Shown piece after piece: positions 1-8,353 of a stretch of 13,874 nucleotides of DNA. The notes under the pieces are model-generated. The model did no database searches. It saw only the letters and a program-made list of their open reading frames with translations, and had not been told where the DNA came from. Numbering within the stretch: the first letter of the stretch is position 1; the number at the start of each line of letters is the position of its first letter. Source of the DNA: Pseudomonadota bacterium (GTDB taxonomy: Bacteria > Pseudomonadota > Alphaproteobacteria > Caulobacterales > Caulobacteraceae); NCBI GenBank assembly GCA_023428785.1, contig JAEYWU010000087.1:1-13874 (forward strand). Reading direction: 5' to 3'. Made by a program: the position numbers and the translations under genes.

Positions 1-18
1 GAGAAGCTCGAGGTCCAC
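1..18 (-). CDS. possible start of the next operon gene (nuoL expected), cut by the window edge
   Basis: A GTG codon at 18-16 follows the nuoK stop by two bases. The word AAGGG, inside the last codons of nuoK, lies about seven bases upstream and could be its ribosome binding site. Only six codons (V/M D L E L L) are visible, so the product cannot be identified from sequence. The usual gene order after nuoK is nuoL, which would encode the large proton-pumping antiporter-like subunit. That identity is inference from order only. The true start could also lie outside the window. Confidence 0.3.
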
Positions 19-20
19 GA

Positions 21-329
21 TCAGCCCTTCATCACCGAGGCGTCGTCCACGGCGATGTCGCCGCGGTTACGGAAGAACGTCACCAGGATGGCCAGACCCA
101 CGGCGGCCTCGGCGGCCGCGACGGTGAGGACGAACATGGCCATGATCTGCCCGGACACCTCGTTGAGGTAGCTGGAGAAGGCGACGAAGTTGATGTTGAC
201 CGCCAGCAGGATCAGCTCGACCGACATCAGGATGATGATGACGTTCTTGCGGTTCACGAAGATGCCGAAGACGCCAATCGTGAACAGGATGGCGGCGACC
301 GCCAGATAGTGGGCGAGACCGATGATCAT
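21..329 (-). CDS. nuoK: NADH-quinone oxidoreductase subunit K (ND4L homologue)
   Basis: Small membrane-arm subunit of complex I that helps carry protons across the inner membrane. The 102 residues match the family length and form three hydrophobic helices at about 5-25, 30-51 and 62-86. Two buried acidic residues typical of NuoK/ND4L are present: Glu38 in the MSVELIL segment and Glu74 in the AAAEAAVGLA segment. Both belong to the charged chain that links the quinone site to the antiporter subunits. The ATG at 329 overlaps the nuoJ stop as ATGA, and a strong GGAGG lies eight bases upstream, so the two genes are translationally coupled. The last residues (DDASVMKG) are a short polar tail. Nothing looks damaged. 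Confidence 0.97.
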   Translation of the reverse strand: MIIGLAHYLAVAAILFTIGVFGIFVNRKNVIIILMSVELILLAVNINFVAFSSYLNEVSGQIMAMFVLTVAAAEAAVGLAILVTFFRNRGDIAVDDASVMKG

Positions 330-949
330 TTCAGGTCCTCCGGACGGACGCCGGCGCCGGTGGCGGGCTTGGTCATGGCCAGGGTCTTCTTGCGATCGCG
401 CGTCACCTGGGTGTGGATGTCCTGGCGCTTGACGTGCGGCTTGTGGCGCAGCGTCAGAACGATGGCCCCGATCATCGCGACCAGCAGGACGACGCCCGCG
501 GCCTGGAAGATGTAGACGTAGTCCGTGTAGAGCACCCGGCCGATCGCCTCGACGTTCGAGACGTCCGTGGCGGCCTGGACGCCCGGTGCGTCACGGCCCG
601 CGCCGCGCGCGGCGACCGCCGACGACACCAGGATCATCTCGATCAGCAGCACACAGGCCACGACCGCGCCGAACGGCATGTACTGGGTGAAGCCCTCGCG
701 CAGGCGCACAAAGTCCACGTCCAGCATCATGACGACGAAAAGGAACAGAACCGCCACGGCGCCGACGTAGACGACGACTAGCAGCATGGCGAGGAACTCG
801 GCGCCCATCAGTACGAACAGGCCGGCCGCCGAGAAGAAGGCGGTGATCAGCCAGAGCACCGAGTGCACCGGGTTGGAGGCCAGCACGACGCGCAGCGCGG
901 CGATCACGCTGACGGCGGCCAGAACATAGAAGGCGATCGCGGCGATCAC
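326..949 (-). CDS. nuoJ: NADH-quinone oxidoreductase subunit J (ND6 homologue)
   Basis: Membrane-arm subunit of complex I next to NuoK and NuoA. The 207-residue protein has five hydrophobic helices, at about 2-24, 29-49, 54-76, 92-113 and 145-167. The third contains the conserved EFLAMLLVVVYVGAVAVLF segment, whose equivalent in ND6 carries the pi-bulge that rearranges during turnover. After residue 168 comes a basic cytoplasmic tail of about 40 residues, longer than in E. coli but ordinary for alphaproteobacteria. No ATG fits the conserved N-terminus. The start is a GTG at 949, preceded by GGGGAG at a suitable distance. It is the only core gene here not coupled to its upstream neighbour: 100 bases separate it from the nuoI stop. 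Confidence 0.95.
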   Translation of the reverse strand: MIAAIAFYVLAAVSVIAALRVVLASNPVHSVLWLITAFFSAAGLFVLMGAEFLAMLLVVVYVGAVAVLFLFVVMMLDVDFVRLREGFTQYMPFGAVVACVLLIEMILVSSAVAARGAGRDAPGVQAATDVSNVEAIGRVLYTDYVYIFQAAGVVLLVAMIGAIVLTLRHKPHVKRQDIHTQVTRDRKKTLAMTKPATGAGVRPEDLK

Positions 950-1049
950 AGCACAGCTCCCCGGGCTCGACTCACGGCCCGCCCGCTCGCGGCGGCTTCT
1001 AGACCGTGGCGTTCCGCCTTGCCAAGGCGATGAAGATCAGATGCGCGGC
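950..1049 (-). other. 100-nt nuoI-nuoJ intergenic gap with a hairpin
   Basis: This is the only real break inside the operon. About 20 bases after the nuoI stop there is a perfect inverted repeat at 1015-1029 (CGCCTT, GCC, AAGGCG). It is followed by a GC-rich stretch near 975-995 that could also fold. There is no run of T on the minus strand after the hairpin, so it is not a classic Rho-independent terminator. A GACTC (GANTC) site lies at 969-973, and the nuoJ ribosome binding site is near the low-coordinate end. I see no convincing small gene or promoter in the gap. An RNA processing or stability element is possible. Confidence 0.5.
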
Positions 1050-1541
1050 TCATCGGTAAGGCGCATCCAGTTCGAGGGCCTTGGCGATCTCGCGTTCCCA
1101 GCGGTCGCCGTTGGCCAGCAGGCGCTCCTTGTCGAAGTAGAGCTCCTCACGCGTTTCGGTCGCGAACTCCGAGTTCGGTCCCTCGACGATGGCGTCAACC
1201 GGACAGGCCTCCTGGCACAGGCCGCAGTAGATGCACTTGACCATGTCGATGTCGTAGCGGGTCGTGCGGCGGCTGCCGTCGGCGCGCGGCTCGGACTCGA
1301 TGGTGATGGCCTGGGCCGGACAGATGGCTTCACACAGCTTGCAGGCGATGCAGCGCTCTTCGCCGTTGGCGTAGCGGCGCAGCGCATGCTCGCCACGGAA
1401 ACGCGGCGACTGCGGGTTGCGCTCGAACGGATAGTTCACCGTCGCCTTGGGCTTGAGCATGTATTTGAACGACAGGCCGACCGCGCCGATGACGTCGAGC
1501 ATCATCGCGCCTTTGGCGGCCTGGGCGAGGCGCTGGAACAT
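1050..1541 (-). CDS. nuoI: NADH-quinone oxidoreductase subunit I (TYKY/NDUFS8 homologue)
   Basis: Peripheral-arm ferredoxin-like subunit that carries clusters N6a and N6b and passes electrons from NuoG to NuoB. The 163 residues contain two 4Fe-4S motifs of the form CxxCxxCxxxCP. The first uses Cys64, Cys67, Cys70 and Cys74, and the second Cys103, Cys106, Cys109 and Cys113. The amphipathic N-terminal helix (about 1-30) anchors such proteins on the membrane. The ATG at 1541 was chosen because GAGGTG lies five bases upstream and because it overlaps the stop of the 44-aa lipoprotein gene as TGATG. A TTG at 1562 in the same frame would add seven residues and is less likely. The N-terminal MFQRLAQAAKGAMMLD fits alphaproteobacterial homologues. 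Confidence 0.97.
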   Translation of the reverse strand: MFQRLAQAAKGAMMLDVIGAVGLSFKYMLKPKATVNYPFERNPQSPRFRGEHALRRYANGEERCIACKLCEAICPAQAITIESEPRADGSRRTTRYDIDMVKCIYCGLCQEACPVDAIVEGPNSEFATETREELYFDKERLLANGDRWEREIAKALELDAPYR

Positions 1542-1675
1542 CAATTCACCTCGTAGGGACAACGGGTTTCATCGCGGCAGTAGGTCCCGCGACCTTCGCG
1601 ATACTGGATCGTGCCGCAGGCGCTGAGGCCCAGGACGGACACGAGGGCGATGACGGAGATGAGGCGAGCAGACAT
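1541..1675 (-). CDS. 44-residue predicted lipoprotein in the nuo operon
   Basis: This tiny gene is easy to miss at 44 codons. The product begins with a short basic head (MSAR), a hydrophobic stretch, and a textbook lipobox, L17-S18-A19-Cys20, which predicts signal peptidase II cleavage and lipid attachment at Cys20. The mature part is only about 25 residues (CGTIQYREGRGTYCRDE and onward). It has two more cysteines, Cys33 and Cys39, spaced CX5C, that could form a disulfide in the periplasm. The ATG at 1675 overlaps the stop of the preceding lipoprotein gene as TGATG, and its stop overlaps the nuoI start the same way. This double coupling argues strongly that it is translated. I do not recognise the family. 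A structural or assembly role for complex I is inference from position. Confidence 0.8.
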   Translation of the reverse strand: MSARLISVIALVSVLGLSACGTIQYREGRGTYCRDETRCPYEVN

Positions 1676-1896
1676 CAGTCGTCTCTCCCCTGCTCGCAGT
1701 CGCGCTCATAACGGTCGCTGTCGCGATCCATCATCTGACACAGGCGCTCGCGGCGCTCGACCTCCTGTCGGATGCGCTCCTGGCGCTCCATCTCGGCGAT
1801 CGGATCGCTGCGCCCCGGCGGGGGGCCGTCGATCGTGCAGCCCGCAGCCATCAGGCCGAGCGCCACCGTCATGGCCATGAGGGCGAACCGGCTCAT
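1675..1896 (-). CDS. 73-residue predicted lipoprotein with charged helical tail
   Basis: The product has a basic N-terminus (MSRF), a hydrophobic segment at 4-18, and a lipobox-like LMAAGC ending at Cys20. Ala rather than Leu at position -3 makes it slightly non-ideal. A Pro/Gly-rich linker (GPPPGRSDP) follows, and then a very charged Glu/Arg/Asp region from about 33 to 73 that should be helical, perhaps coiled coil. Cys53 and Cys67 lie in that region and could pair in the periplasm. The ATG at 1896 overlaps the nuoH stop as ATGA, with GGGGTG about six bases upstream. The stop overlaps the next lipoprotein gene. I do not recognise a family. It is probably an inner- or outer-membrane lipoprotein made with complex I, but its function is unknown. 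Confidence 0.82.
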   Translation of the reverse strand: MSRFALMAMTVALGLMAAGCTIDGPPPGRSDPIAEMERQERIRQEVERRERLCQMMDRDSDRYERDCEQGRDD

Positions 1897-2960
1897 CCGT
1901 TCACCCCGAAAACCTGCCAGGCCGCCGCCAGAACCACGGCCACCAGCGACGTCGGGAGGAAGATCTTCCAGCCCAGACGCATCAGCTGGTCATAGCGGTA
2001 GCGCGGCACGAAGGCCTTCACGAGGGCGAAGGCGCAGAACCACAGCCAGACCTTCAGATAGAAGGTCAGCAGATAGACGACCGTACTCAGCCATTCCGGC
2101 CAGCTCTCGATCACCGAGGTCGGGATCACGCCCGGGTGCCAGCCGCCGCAGAACAGCACGGTCAGCAGGGCGCACATCATAACGATGTTGGCGTATTCGC
2201 CGATCATGAAGAGCAGGTACGGCGTCGAGGAATATTCCACCTGATAGCCGGCCACGAGTTCGGACTCGGCTTCCGGCAGATCGAACGGCGGGCGGTTGGT
2301 CTCGGCCAGGGCCGAGACGAAGAACAGCACCAGCATCGGGATCATGATCAGGATGGTCGGCCAGTTCTCCGGGCCGTTGCCGAACATGTTCCAGTTCCAG
2401 AGCCAGCCGGCCTGGGCGTCGACGATGGTGGTGAAGTTCATCGAGCCCGACAGCAGGATCACCGTCACGATGATGAAGCCGATTGAGACCTCGTAGGAGA
2501 CCATCTGCGCCGCCGAACGCAGCGCGCCCAGGAACGGATACTTCGAGTTCGAAGCCCAGCCGCCCATGATGATGCCGTAGACGCCCAGCGACGAGATCGC
2601 GAACAGGTACAGCACGCCCACGTTCAGGTCCGACACCACCCAGCCGGGCGCGAACGGAATGACGGCCCAGCCCGCGAACGCCAGGATGAAAGTGATCAGC
2701 GGCGCCAGCAGGAACACCGTCTTGTCGGCGCCGGCCGGGACGACGACTTCCTTGAGCACGAATTTGAAGAAGTCGGCGAAGGACTGCAGCAGGCCGAACG
2801 GGCCAACCACGTTCGGCCCCTTTCGCATCTGGACGCCCGCCCAGATCTTGCGGTCCGCCAGCAGCAGGAAGGCCAGCGAGATCAGGATGACGACGGTCAG
2901 CAGCAGGACGCCGCCGACGGTGATCAGGGTCCAGCCGAGGGGCGTATCCCAGAAGGTCAT
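1893..2960 (-). CDS. nuoH: NADH-quinone oxidoreductase subunit H (ND1 homologue)
   Basis: Membrane subunit that forms much of the quinone channel at the junction of the two arms of complex I. The 355 residues contain eight or nine hydrophobic helices and both family signatures. Signature 1 is ADRKIWAGVQMRKGPNVVGP near residues 35-54. Signature 2 is the loop AETNRPPFDLPEAESELVAG near residues 219-238, whose acidic residues shape the quinone cavity and the start of the proton path. The sequence resembles mitochondrial ND1. The ATG at 2960 overlaps the stop of the 85-aa gene (ATGA), with GGAGG seven bases upstream. The stop overlaps the start of the first lipoprotein gene. The insertion WLWNWNMFGNGPENW near residues 186-200, between two helices, gives slightly more than the usual length. 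Confidence 0.98.
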   Translation of the reverse strand: MTFWDTPLGWTLITVGGVLLLTVVILISLAFLLLADRKIWAGVQMRKGPNVVGPFGLLQSFADFFKFVLKEVVVPAGADKTVFLLAPLITFILAFAGWAVIPFAPGWVVSDLNVGVLYLFAISSLGVYGIIMGGWASNSKYPFLGALRSAAQMVSYEVSIGFIIVTVILLSGSMNFTTIVDAQAGWLWNWNMFGNGPENWPTILIMIPMLVLFFVSALAETNRPPFDLPEAESELVAGYQVEYSSTPYLLFMIGEYANIVMMCALLTVLFCGGWHPGVIPTSVIESWPEWLSTVVYLLTFYLKVWLWFCAFALVKAFVPRYRYDQLMRLGWKIFLPTSLVAVVLAAAWQVFGVNG

Positions 2961-3214
2961 CGAACCGCCTCCGCAAGCAGGAACGCAAAGGTGATCATGG
3001 CCAGAGCCTTGACGGCGCCGAGGCCGCGGATGGTCCAGACCAGTCCGCCTGCGCCGCTCCGGGCGACGGTCGGACCGTTACCCACGAGGGTTTCGCCCAG
3101 GCTGCCGCCGCGCGCGCGCACGCTGCGGGCCAGGATCGCGAGGCACAACAGGATCGCCAGGCCACAGCCGAAGGCGAAGACGAAGGTGATCAGAGCGGGG
3201 GTCAGGTCCGACAT
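2957..3214 (-). CDS. 85-residue two-helix membrane protein of unknown function
   Basis: The short product is hydrophobic at both ends: helix one at about 5-30 (ITFVFAFGCGLAILLCLAIL) and helix two at about 61-84 (IRGLGAVKALAMITFAFLLA). A basic, glycine-rich loop (RSVRARGGSLGETLVGNG) joins them. I do not recognise a family. The gene starts at an ATG six bases after the nuoG stop, with AAAGGA directly upstream. It ends by overlapping nuoH as ATGA, so translation is clearly linked to nuoG and nuoH. Size and topology resemble the small single- or double-helix supernumerary subunits of complex I, but that comparison is only by shape. Codon use matches the neighbours. Confidence 0.85.
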   Translation of the reverse strand: MSDLTPALITFVFAFGCGLAILLCLAILARSVRARGGSLGETLVGNGPTVARSGAGGLVWTIRGLGAVKALAMITFAFLLAEAVR

Positions 3215-3220
3215 CTTCCT

Positions 3221-5269
3221 TTACTCCGCCGCGATCAGGCGCTGGCCGCCGCGCTCGGCCGAAAGTTCGGCCATGGTGGCCGAGGCGCGCGCGATCGGGT
3301 TGGTCAGGTACGGGTCGGTCACCGGCGAAGCGAAGCCGCCCGCGCCGAGGTCGCCCTTCTTGCCGAGCGCGGCAACATCGAACGCACGCGGCTCACCCAC
3401 ATAGTCGATCCGGCCGAAAGTCGCGTGCTCGCCCATCAGCCGCTGGCGCAGGGCCTTGAGCGTGTCAAACGGCAGGGTGTGCCCCACGCGCTCGGAAAGG
3501 GCGCGGATGATCGCCCAGTCTTCCTTGGCTTCGCCCTTGGGGAACACCACGCGTTGGGCCATCTGAACCCGGCCTTCGGTGTTGACGTACAGGCCGTCCT
3601 TTTCGGTATAGGCCGCGCCCGGCAGGATCACGTCCGCCCCATGCGCGCCACGGTCGCCGTGGCTGCCCAGGTAGACCTTGAAGGCCGAGGTCGCCGAGGC
3701 GTCGATCTCGTCGGCGCCCAGCAGGAACAGCACGTCCAGCTTGCCCTTCTTGACCATGTCGACGGCCGACAGACCGCCATCGCCAGGGACGAAGCCCATG
3801 TCGAGGCCGGCCACGCGGCTGGCCGCGTGATGCAGCACGTTGAAGCCGTTCCAGCCATCCTTGACCACGCCGGCCTTCTTGGCCAGCGCGCCGATGGCGT
3901 TCAGCACCGCCGCGCCATTGGCGCCGCCCAGGGCGCCCGAGCCGACGATGATCGCCGGCCGCTCGGCCTTGGACAGCATATCCGCGGCCGTCTTGGGCAG
4001 CTTGCCCAGGGTCGCCGCGCCATTGCCGAAGTGCTGGACGTCATAGGTCAGGTTGGCGGCCTCGCCGATCAGGCCGATCTGGGCCTTGCCCGACAGCCAG
4101 ATCTTGCGCAGGCGCGCGTTAAGCAGCGGCGCCTCGACGCGCGGATTGACGCCGATCAGCAGCACCGCATCGGCCTGCTCGATACCCAGAAGGCCGGTGT
4201 TGAACAGCCAACCCTCGCGGCCCGAACCGCCCAGGGCCGCGCCGTCCTGACGGCAGTCGGTATTGGCCGAGCCCAGGGCCCGGAACAGCTCCAGCGCCGC
4301 GAACATCGATTCCGCGTCCTGCAGGTCGCCGGCGATGACGCCGATCTTCTCGGGCTTGGCGGCCTTGATTCTGTCAGCCACGGCAGACAGCGCCTCGTCC
4401 CAGGTCGCGGGCTTCAGCTTGCCCTTGGCGTCGCGCACCCACGGGCGGTCCAGACGACGCTGGGTCAGGCCGTCGACGGCATAGCGGCTCTTGTCCGCCA
4501 GCCATTCCTCGTTGATGCCCTCGTTCACGCGCGGCAGCACGCGCATGACCTCGGCCCCACGGCTGTCGGCGCGGATGTTGGAACCCAGAGCGTCCATCAC
4601 ATCGATGGTCTCGGTCTTCTTCAGCTCCCACGGGCGGTAGTGGTACTGCCACGGCCGGTGCGTCAGGGCGCCGACGGGGCACAGGTCGTTGACGTTGCCC
4701 GACAGCTCGGAATCCACGGCCTTCTCGAGGTAGGTCGTGATCTCGGCCCCCTCCCCGCGCGAAATCATGCCGATATCGGGCACACCGGCCACCTCGGTGA
4801 TGAAGCGCACGCAGCGGGTGCACTGGATGCACCGCGTCATGAAGGTCTTGATGGTCGGACCCATGTGCTTTTCTTCGACCGCGCGCTTGTTCTCGGCATA
4901 GCGCGAGGCGTCGCGGCCATAGCCGATCGCCTGGTCCTGAAGGTCGCACTCACCGCCCTGGTCGCAGATCGGGCAGTCCAGCGGGTGGTTGATGAGCAGG
5001 AATTCCATCACCCCCTTGCGGGCCTTCTCGACCATCGGGGTGTTGGTGAAGATTTCCTGGCCGTCGGCGGCCGGCAAGGCGCACGAAGCCTGAGGCTTGG
5101 GCGGTCCAGGCTTCACCTCGACCAGGCACATGCGGCAGTTGCCCGCGATCGACAGGCGCTCGTGATAGCAGAAGCGCGGGATCTCTTCCCCGGCGCGCTC
5201 CGCTACCTGGAGCACGGTCATCCCCGGCTCGAACTCGACTTCTTGGCCGTTCACTTTTGCGATGGGCAT
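3221..5269 (-). CDS. nuoG: NADH-quinone oxidoreductase subunit G (75-kDa/NDUFS1 homologue)
   Basis: Large iron-sulfur subunit of the NADH module, 682 residues. The N-terminal ferredoxin domain binds a 2Fe-2S cluster (N1b) through Cys34, Cys45, Cys48 and Cys63. The next segment binds N5 through His95, Cys99, Cys102 and Cys108. N4 uses Cys147, Cys150, Cys153 and Cys197. From about residue 215 the protein has the fold of a molybdopterin oxidoreductase domain without a catalytic role. The four cysteines of cluster N7, present in E. coli, are absent here: the segment reads VMDALGSNI, and EEWLADK replaces the last cysteine site. This matches mitochondrial NDUFS1. The start MPIAKVNGQEVEF at 5269 is four bases after the nuoF stop, with GGAG upstream. 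A longer frame back to 5311 overlaps nuoF and has no conserved sequence. Confidence 0.98.
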   Translation of the reverse strand: MPIAKVNGQEVEFEPGMTVLQVAERAGEEIPRFCYHERLSIAGNCRMCLVEVKPGPPKPQASCALPAADGQEIFTNTPMVEKARKGVMEFLLINHPLDCPICDQGGECDLQDQAIGYGRDASRYAENKRAVEEKHMGPTIKTFMTRCIQCTRCVRFITEVAGVPDIGMISRGEGAEITTYLEKAVDSELSGNVNDLCPVGALTHRPWQYHYRPWELKKTETIDVMDALGSNIRADSRGAEVMRVLPRVNEGINEEWLADKSRYAVDGLTQRRLDRPWVRDAKGKLKPATWDEALSAVADRIKAAKPEKIGVIAGDLQDAESMFAALELFRALGSANTDCRQDGAALGGSGREGWLFNTGLLGIEQADAVLLIGVNPRVEAPLLNARLRKIWLSGKAQIGLIGEAANLTYDVQHFGNGAATLGKLPKTAADMLSKAERPAIIVGSGALGGANGAAVLNAIGALAKKAGVVKDGWNGFNVLHHAASRVAGLDMGFVPGDGGLSAVDMVKKGKLDVLFLLGADEIDASATSAFKVYLGSHGDRGAHGADVILPGAAYTEKDGLYVNTEGRVQMAQRVVFPKGEAKEDWAIIRALSERVGHTLPFDTLKALRQRLMGEHATFGRIDYVGEPRAFDVAALGKKGDLGAGGFASPVTDPYLTNPIARASATMAELSAERGGQRLIAAE

Positions 5270-5273
5270 GGGT

Positions 5274-6592
<1,319 letters not shown>

Positions 6593-6596
<4 letters not shown>

Positions 6597-6856
6597 TCAG
6601 GCTCCGCCATGCGGCGACGGTGATGGGAGGTGCGCATAAGGACGGCCGTGACCATCAGGACCCAGCCGAGCCCCAGCGCGATGTAACCGCCGTTGATCGC
6701 CCAGCCCGGCAGCGTCAGCCAGACCGCCGAAACGACGACGAGGGCCCCAAGGATGACGAGGCCGAAGGCTGCGTAGCGCACCGGCTTGGCGACGCTGCGC
6801 AGCTCCTGCCGATAGGCCGTCAGCCCCTCGGGAGTATTCAGGTCCGGCCGCGCCAT
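6593..6856 (-). CDS. 87-residue two-helix membrane protein of unknown function
   Basis: The product has a polar N-terminus of about 24 residues (MARPDLNTPEGLTAYRQELR), two hydrophobic helices at about 27-48 (AFGLVILGALVVVSAVWLTL) and 54-71 (GGYIALGLGWVLMVTAVLM), and a basic tail with HHRRR. Both ends should face the cytoplasm. The ATG at 6856 overlaps the nuoE stop as TGATG. A GTG one codon upstream is an equally placed alternative. The stop overlaps nuoF as ATGA, which puts the gene in the middle of the NADH-module genes although the protein itself is a membrane protein. I do not recognise a family. A role in anchoring or assembly of complex I is a guess from position. Confidence 0.85.
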
Positions 6857-7536
6857 CACGCCGGCTCTTTCTTAGCCCGCCCCTTGGGCGCGGCGTTCGG
6901 GAGCGACTTGATCGGCTTGGCGCGCGAGCCGTCATAGAGCTTGGGATCGGTCAGGCTGGTCGGCTCGCCTTCCGGCGCCGAGGTCTGACGCTTCACGCGC
7001 GGGCCGGGCTTGGGCTTCTTGCCGGCGGCGAAGTCGTCGATGATCTGCTCCATGTCGGCGGCGGTCAGATCCTCGAAATAATAGTCGTTGATCTGGGCCA
7101 TCGGCGCATTGGCGCACGCGCCCAGGCACTCGACTTCCTGCCATGTGAAGCGGCCGTCGGCCGACAGCTTGTCCTTGGGGCCGATCTTCTTCTTGCAGAC
7201 GTCCATCAGGTCGCCCGAGCCGCGCAGCATGCAGGGCGTGGTGCCGCAGACCTGGATCAGGGCCGACGTCCCGACCGGCTCCAGCATGAACATCGTGTAG
7301 AAGGTCGCGACCTCCAGCACCCGGATCACCGGCATGCCGAGCAGGTCCGCGATCGCGCGCATGGCGGGCTCGGAAACCCAACCTTCCTGCTTCTGAACCA
7401 GCCACAGGATCGGAATCACCGCCGACTGGCTGCGGTCAGCCGGATACTTCTTGATCCACCAGTCGCACTTGGCCTTGGTCGCCTTCGAAAAGGCGAACGA
7501 AGCCGGCTGCTCCTTGGCGAGACGACGCGCGCTCAT
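6856..7536 (-). CDS. nuoE: NADH-quinone oxidoreductase subunit E (24-kDa/NDUFV2 homologue)
   Basis: Partner of NuoF in the NADH module. Its thioredoxin-like domain holds the 2Fe-2S cluster N1a. The ligands are Cys97, Cys102 (VCGTTPCM), Cys137 and Cys141 (CLGACANAPM). Residues about 20-90 form the helical N-terminal domain. Residues 172-226 are an added low-complexity tail rich in Lys, Pro and Ala (GKKPKPGPRVKRQ, PKGRAKKEPA), which makes the protein about 60 residues longer than E. coli NuoE. Such tails are usual in alphaproteobacterial homologues. The ATG at 7536 overlaps the stop of the 139-aa gene (ATGA), and GAAGG lies six bases upstream. The stop overlaps the 87-aa gene. Confidence 0.97.
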   Translation of the reverse strand: MSARRLAKEQPASFAFSKATKAKCDWWIKKYPADRSQSAVIPILWLVQKQEGWVSEPAMRAIADLLGMPVIRVLEVATFYTMFMLEPVGTSALIQVCGTTPCMLRGSGDLMDVCKKKIGPKDKLSADGRFTWQEVECLGACANAPMAQINDYYFEDLTAADMEQIIDDFAAGKKPKPGPRVKRQTSAPEGEPTSLTDPKLYDGSRAKPIKSLPNAAPKGRAKKEPA

Positions 7537-7952
7537 TTGCTACCTTCAGTATTTTCGTGCCGACTAGCACGTCGGTCTCGAGGGCGAGAATTCATCCAGT
7601 CAGCCGGGTAAGCGTCGGCAGCCTGTCGCCGGGCCTCGCGGACCCACGGAAACCGTCCCATTCCCCAGTTGGCTGAGAAAAACACAGCCATAAGGATCGC
7701 CATGCCAAGGATCGAACTTACGCCACTCGAAATTCCCGTCTGCGAAAGCGCCGCTGAAAATCGGCCGCTCACAAAAAAGGCGTTTGCCAAACCCATCCAG
7801 ATGGCCATCACCGGAACGTACGACAGATAACCCAAGCGCGCGGTTTCGACCGGCAAGCGGGCGACAAGCGGGGCCATCACAAACGCAGCGACAACTCCGA
7901 AAGCCGTCGCGAGAACGGCGCCTACCAGAAAGTCGAGAATAACCGCCATCAT
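7533..7952 (-). CDS. 139-residue membrane protein of unknown function, atypical codon use
   Basis: The product has three or four hydrophobic stretches, at about 4-29, 42-58 and 76-95, followed by a hydrophilic, Arg-rich C-terminal tail of about 40 residues (REARRQAADAYPADW onward). I recognise no family. The ATG at 7952 overlaps the stop of the 134-aa gene as ATGA, with GGGAG upstream. A second ATG directly after it is possible, and the frame is open further upstream to 7994 without support. The gene stands out by its codons: many end in A or T (GTT ATT, TTT TTT, GGA ATT, AGT, GTA AGT), unlike the GC-rich third positions of its neighbours. This may mean later arrival in the operon or weak selection. 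Its end overlaps nuoE, so it is coupled to it. Confidence 0.8.
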   Translation of the reverse strand: MMAVILDFLVGAVLATAFGVVAAFVMAPLVARLPVETARLGYLSYVPVMAIWMGLANAFFVSGRFSAALSQTGISSGVSSILGMAILMAVFFSANWGMGRFPWVREARRQAADAYPADWMNSRPRDRRASRHENTEGSK

Positions 7953-8353
7953 CGGCGAGCACTCCCGAACCAGCGCCCGAGGCGCTCTTTCCAAACATCC
8001 CGGCCGGCCTGACGAAGGTCACGCAGCCAGATCGAAGTCGGCGGCACGGTGGCGACCACCAGCCGTCCGACGAAGATGAAGCCCATCATCCAGAGGAGGC
8101 TCATCCACATGGCGTCCCACCAGGTCCGGCCATCGGCCAGATAGGCCTGACGGAAACCCGAACGGACCACCAAAACACCCGCCAGCGGCACGACCAGCTG
8201 GCTGGCCCGGCCTGCAGCCACGCGGATCGTGCCGATCGCCGCGCGGCGGCGCGGCGAGAACAGGACGGTCAGCGCGGTCAGCGCCGTCAGCATGCCCACC
8301 AGCCAGGCCCAGCGGTCCGGATAGATGATCGGATCGATCCACAGGCCGCTCAT
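7949..8353 (-). CDS. 134-residue membrane protein of unknown function
   Basis: The product has hydrophobic segments at about 15-32 (WLVGMLTALTALTVLF), 51-66 (QLVVPLAGVLVVRSGF) and 83-104 (MWMSLLWMMGFIFVGRLVV), separated by basic loops (SPRRRAAIGTIR). A positively charged C-terminus (RQAGRDVWKERLGRWFGSARR) is probably cytoplasmic. It is rich in Trp. No family is recognised. The start MSGLWIDP at 8353 was chosen because it overlaps the stop of the NTF2-like gene as ATGA and follows a GAGGGG. A non-ATG start ten residues upstream would only add Gly/Arg-rich sequence. Its stop overlaps the 139-aa gene. Codon use is GC-rich like the core genes. Confidence 0.82.
   Translation of the reverse strand: MSGLWIDPIIYPDRWAWLVGMLTALTALTVLFSPRRRAAIGTIRVAAGRASQLVVPLAGVLVVRSGFRQAYLADGRTWWDAMWMSLLWMMGFIFVGRLVVATVPPTSIWLRDLRQAGRDVWKERLGRWFGSARR

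Noticed and set aside
1050..1562. Longer nuoI from a TTG at 1562
   Set aside because: It adds seven non-conserved residues. The ATG at 1541 has a good ribosome site and a TGATG overlap with the preceding small gene.
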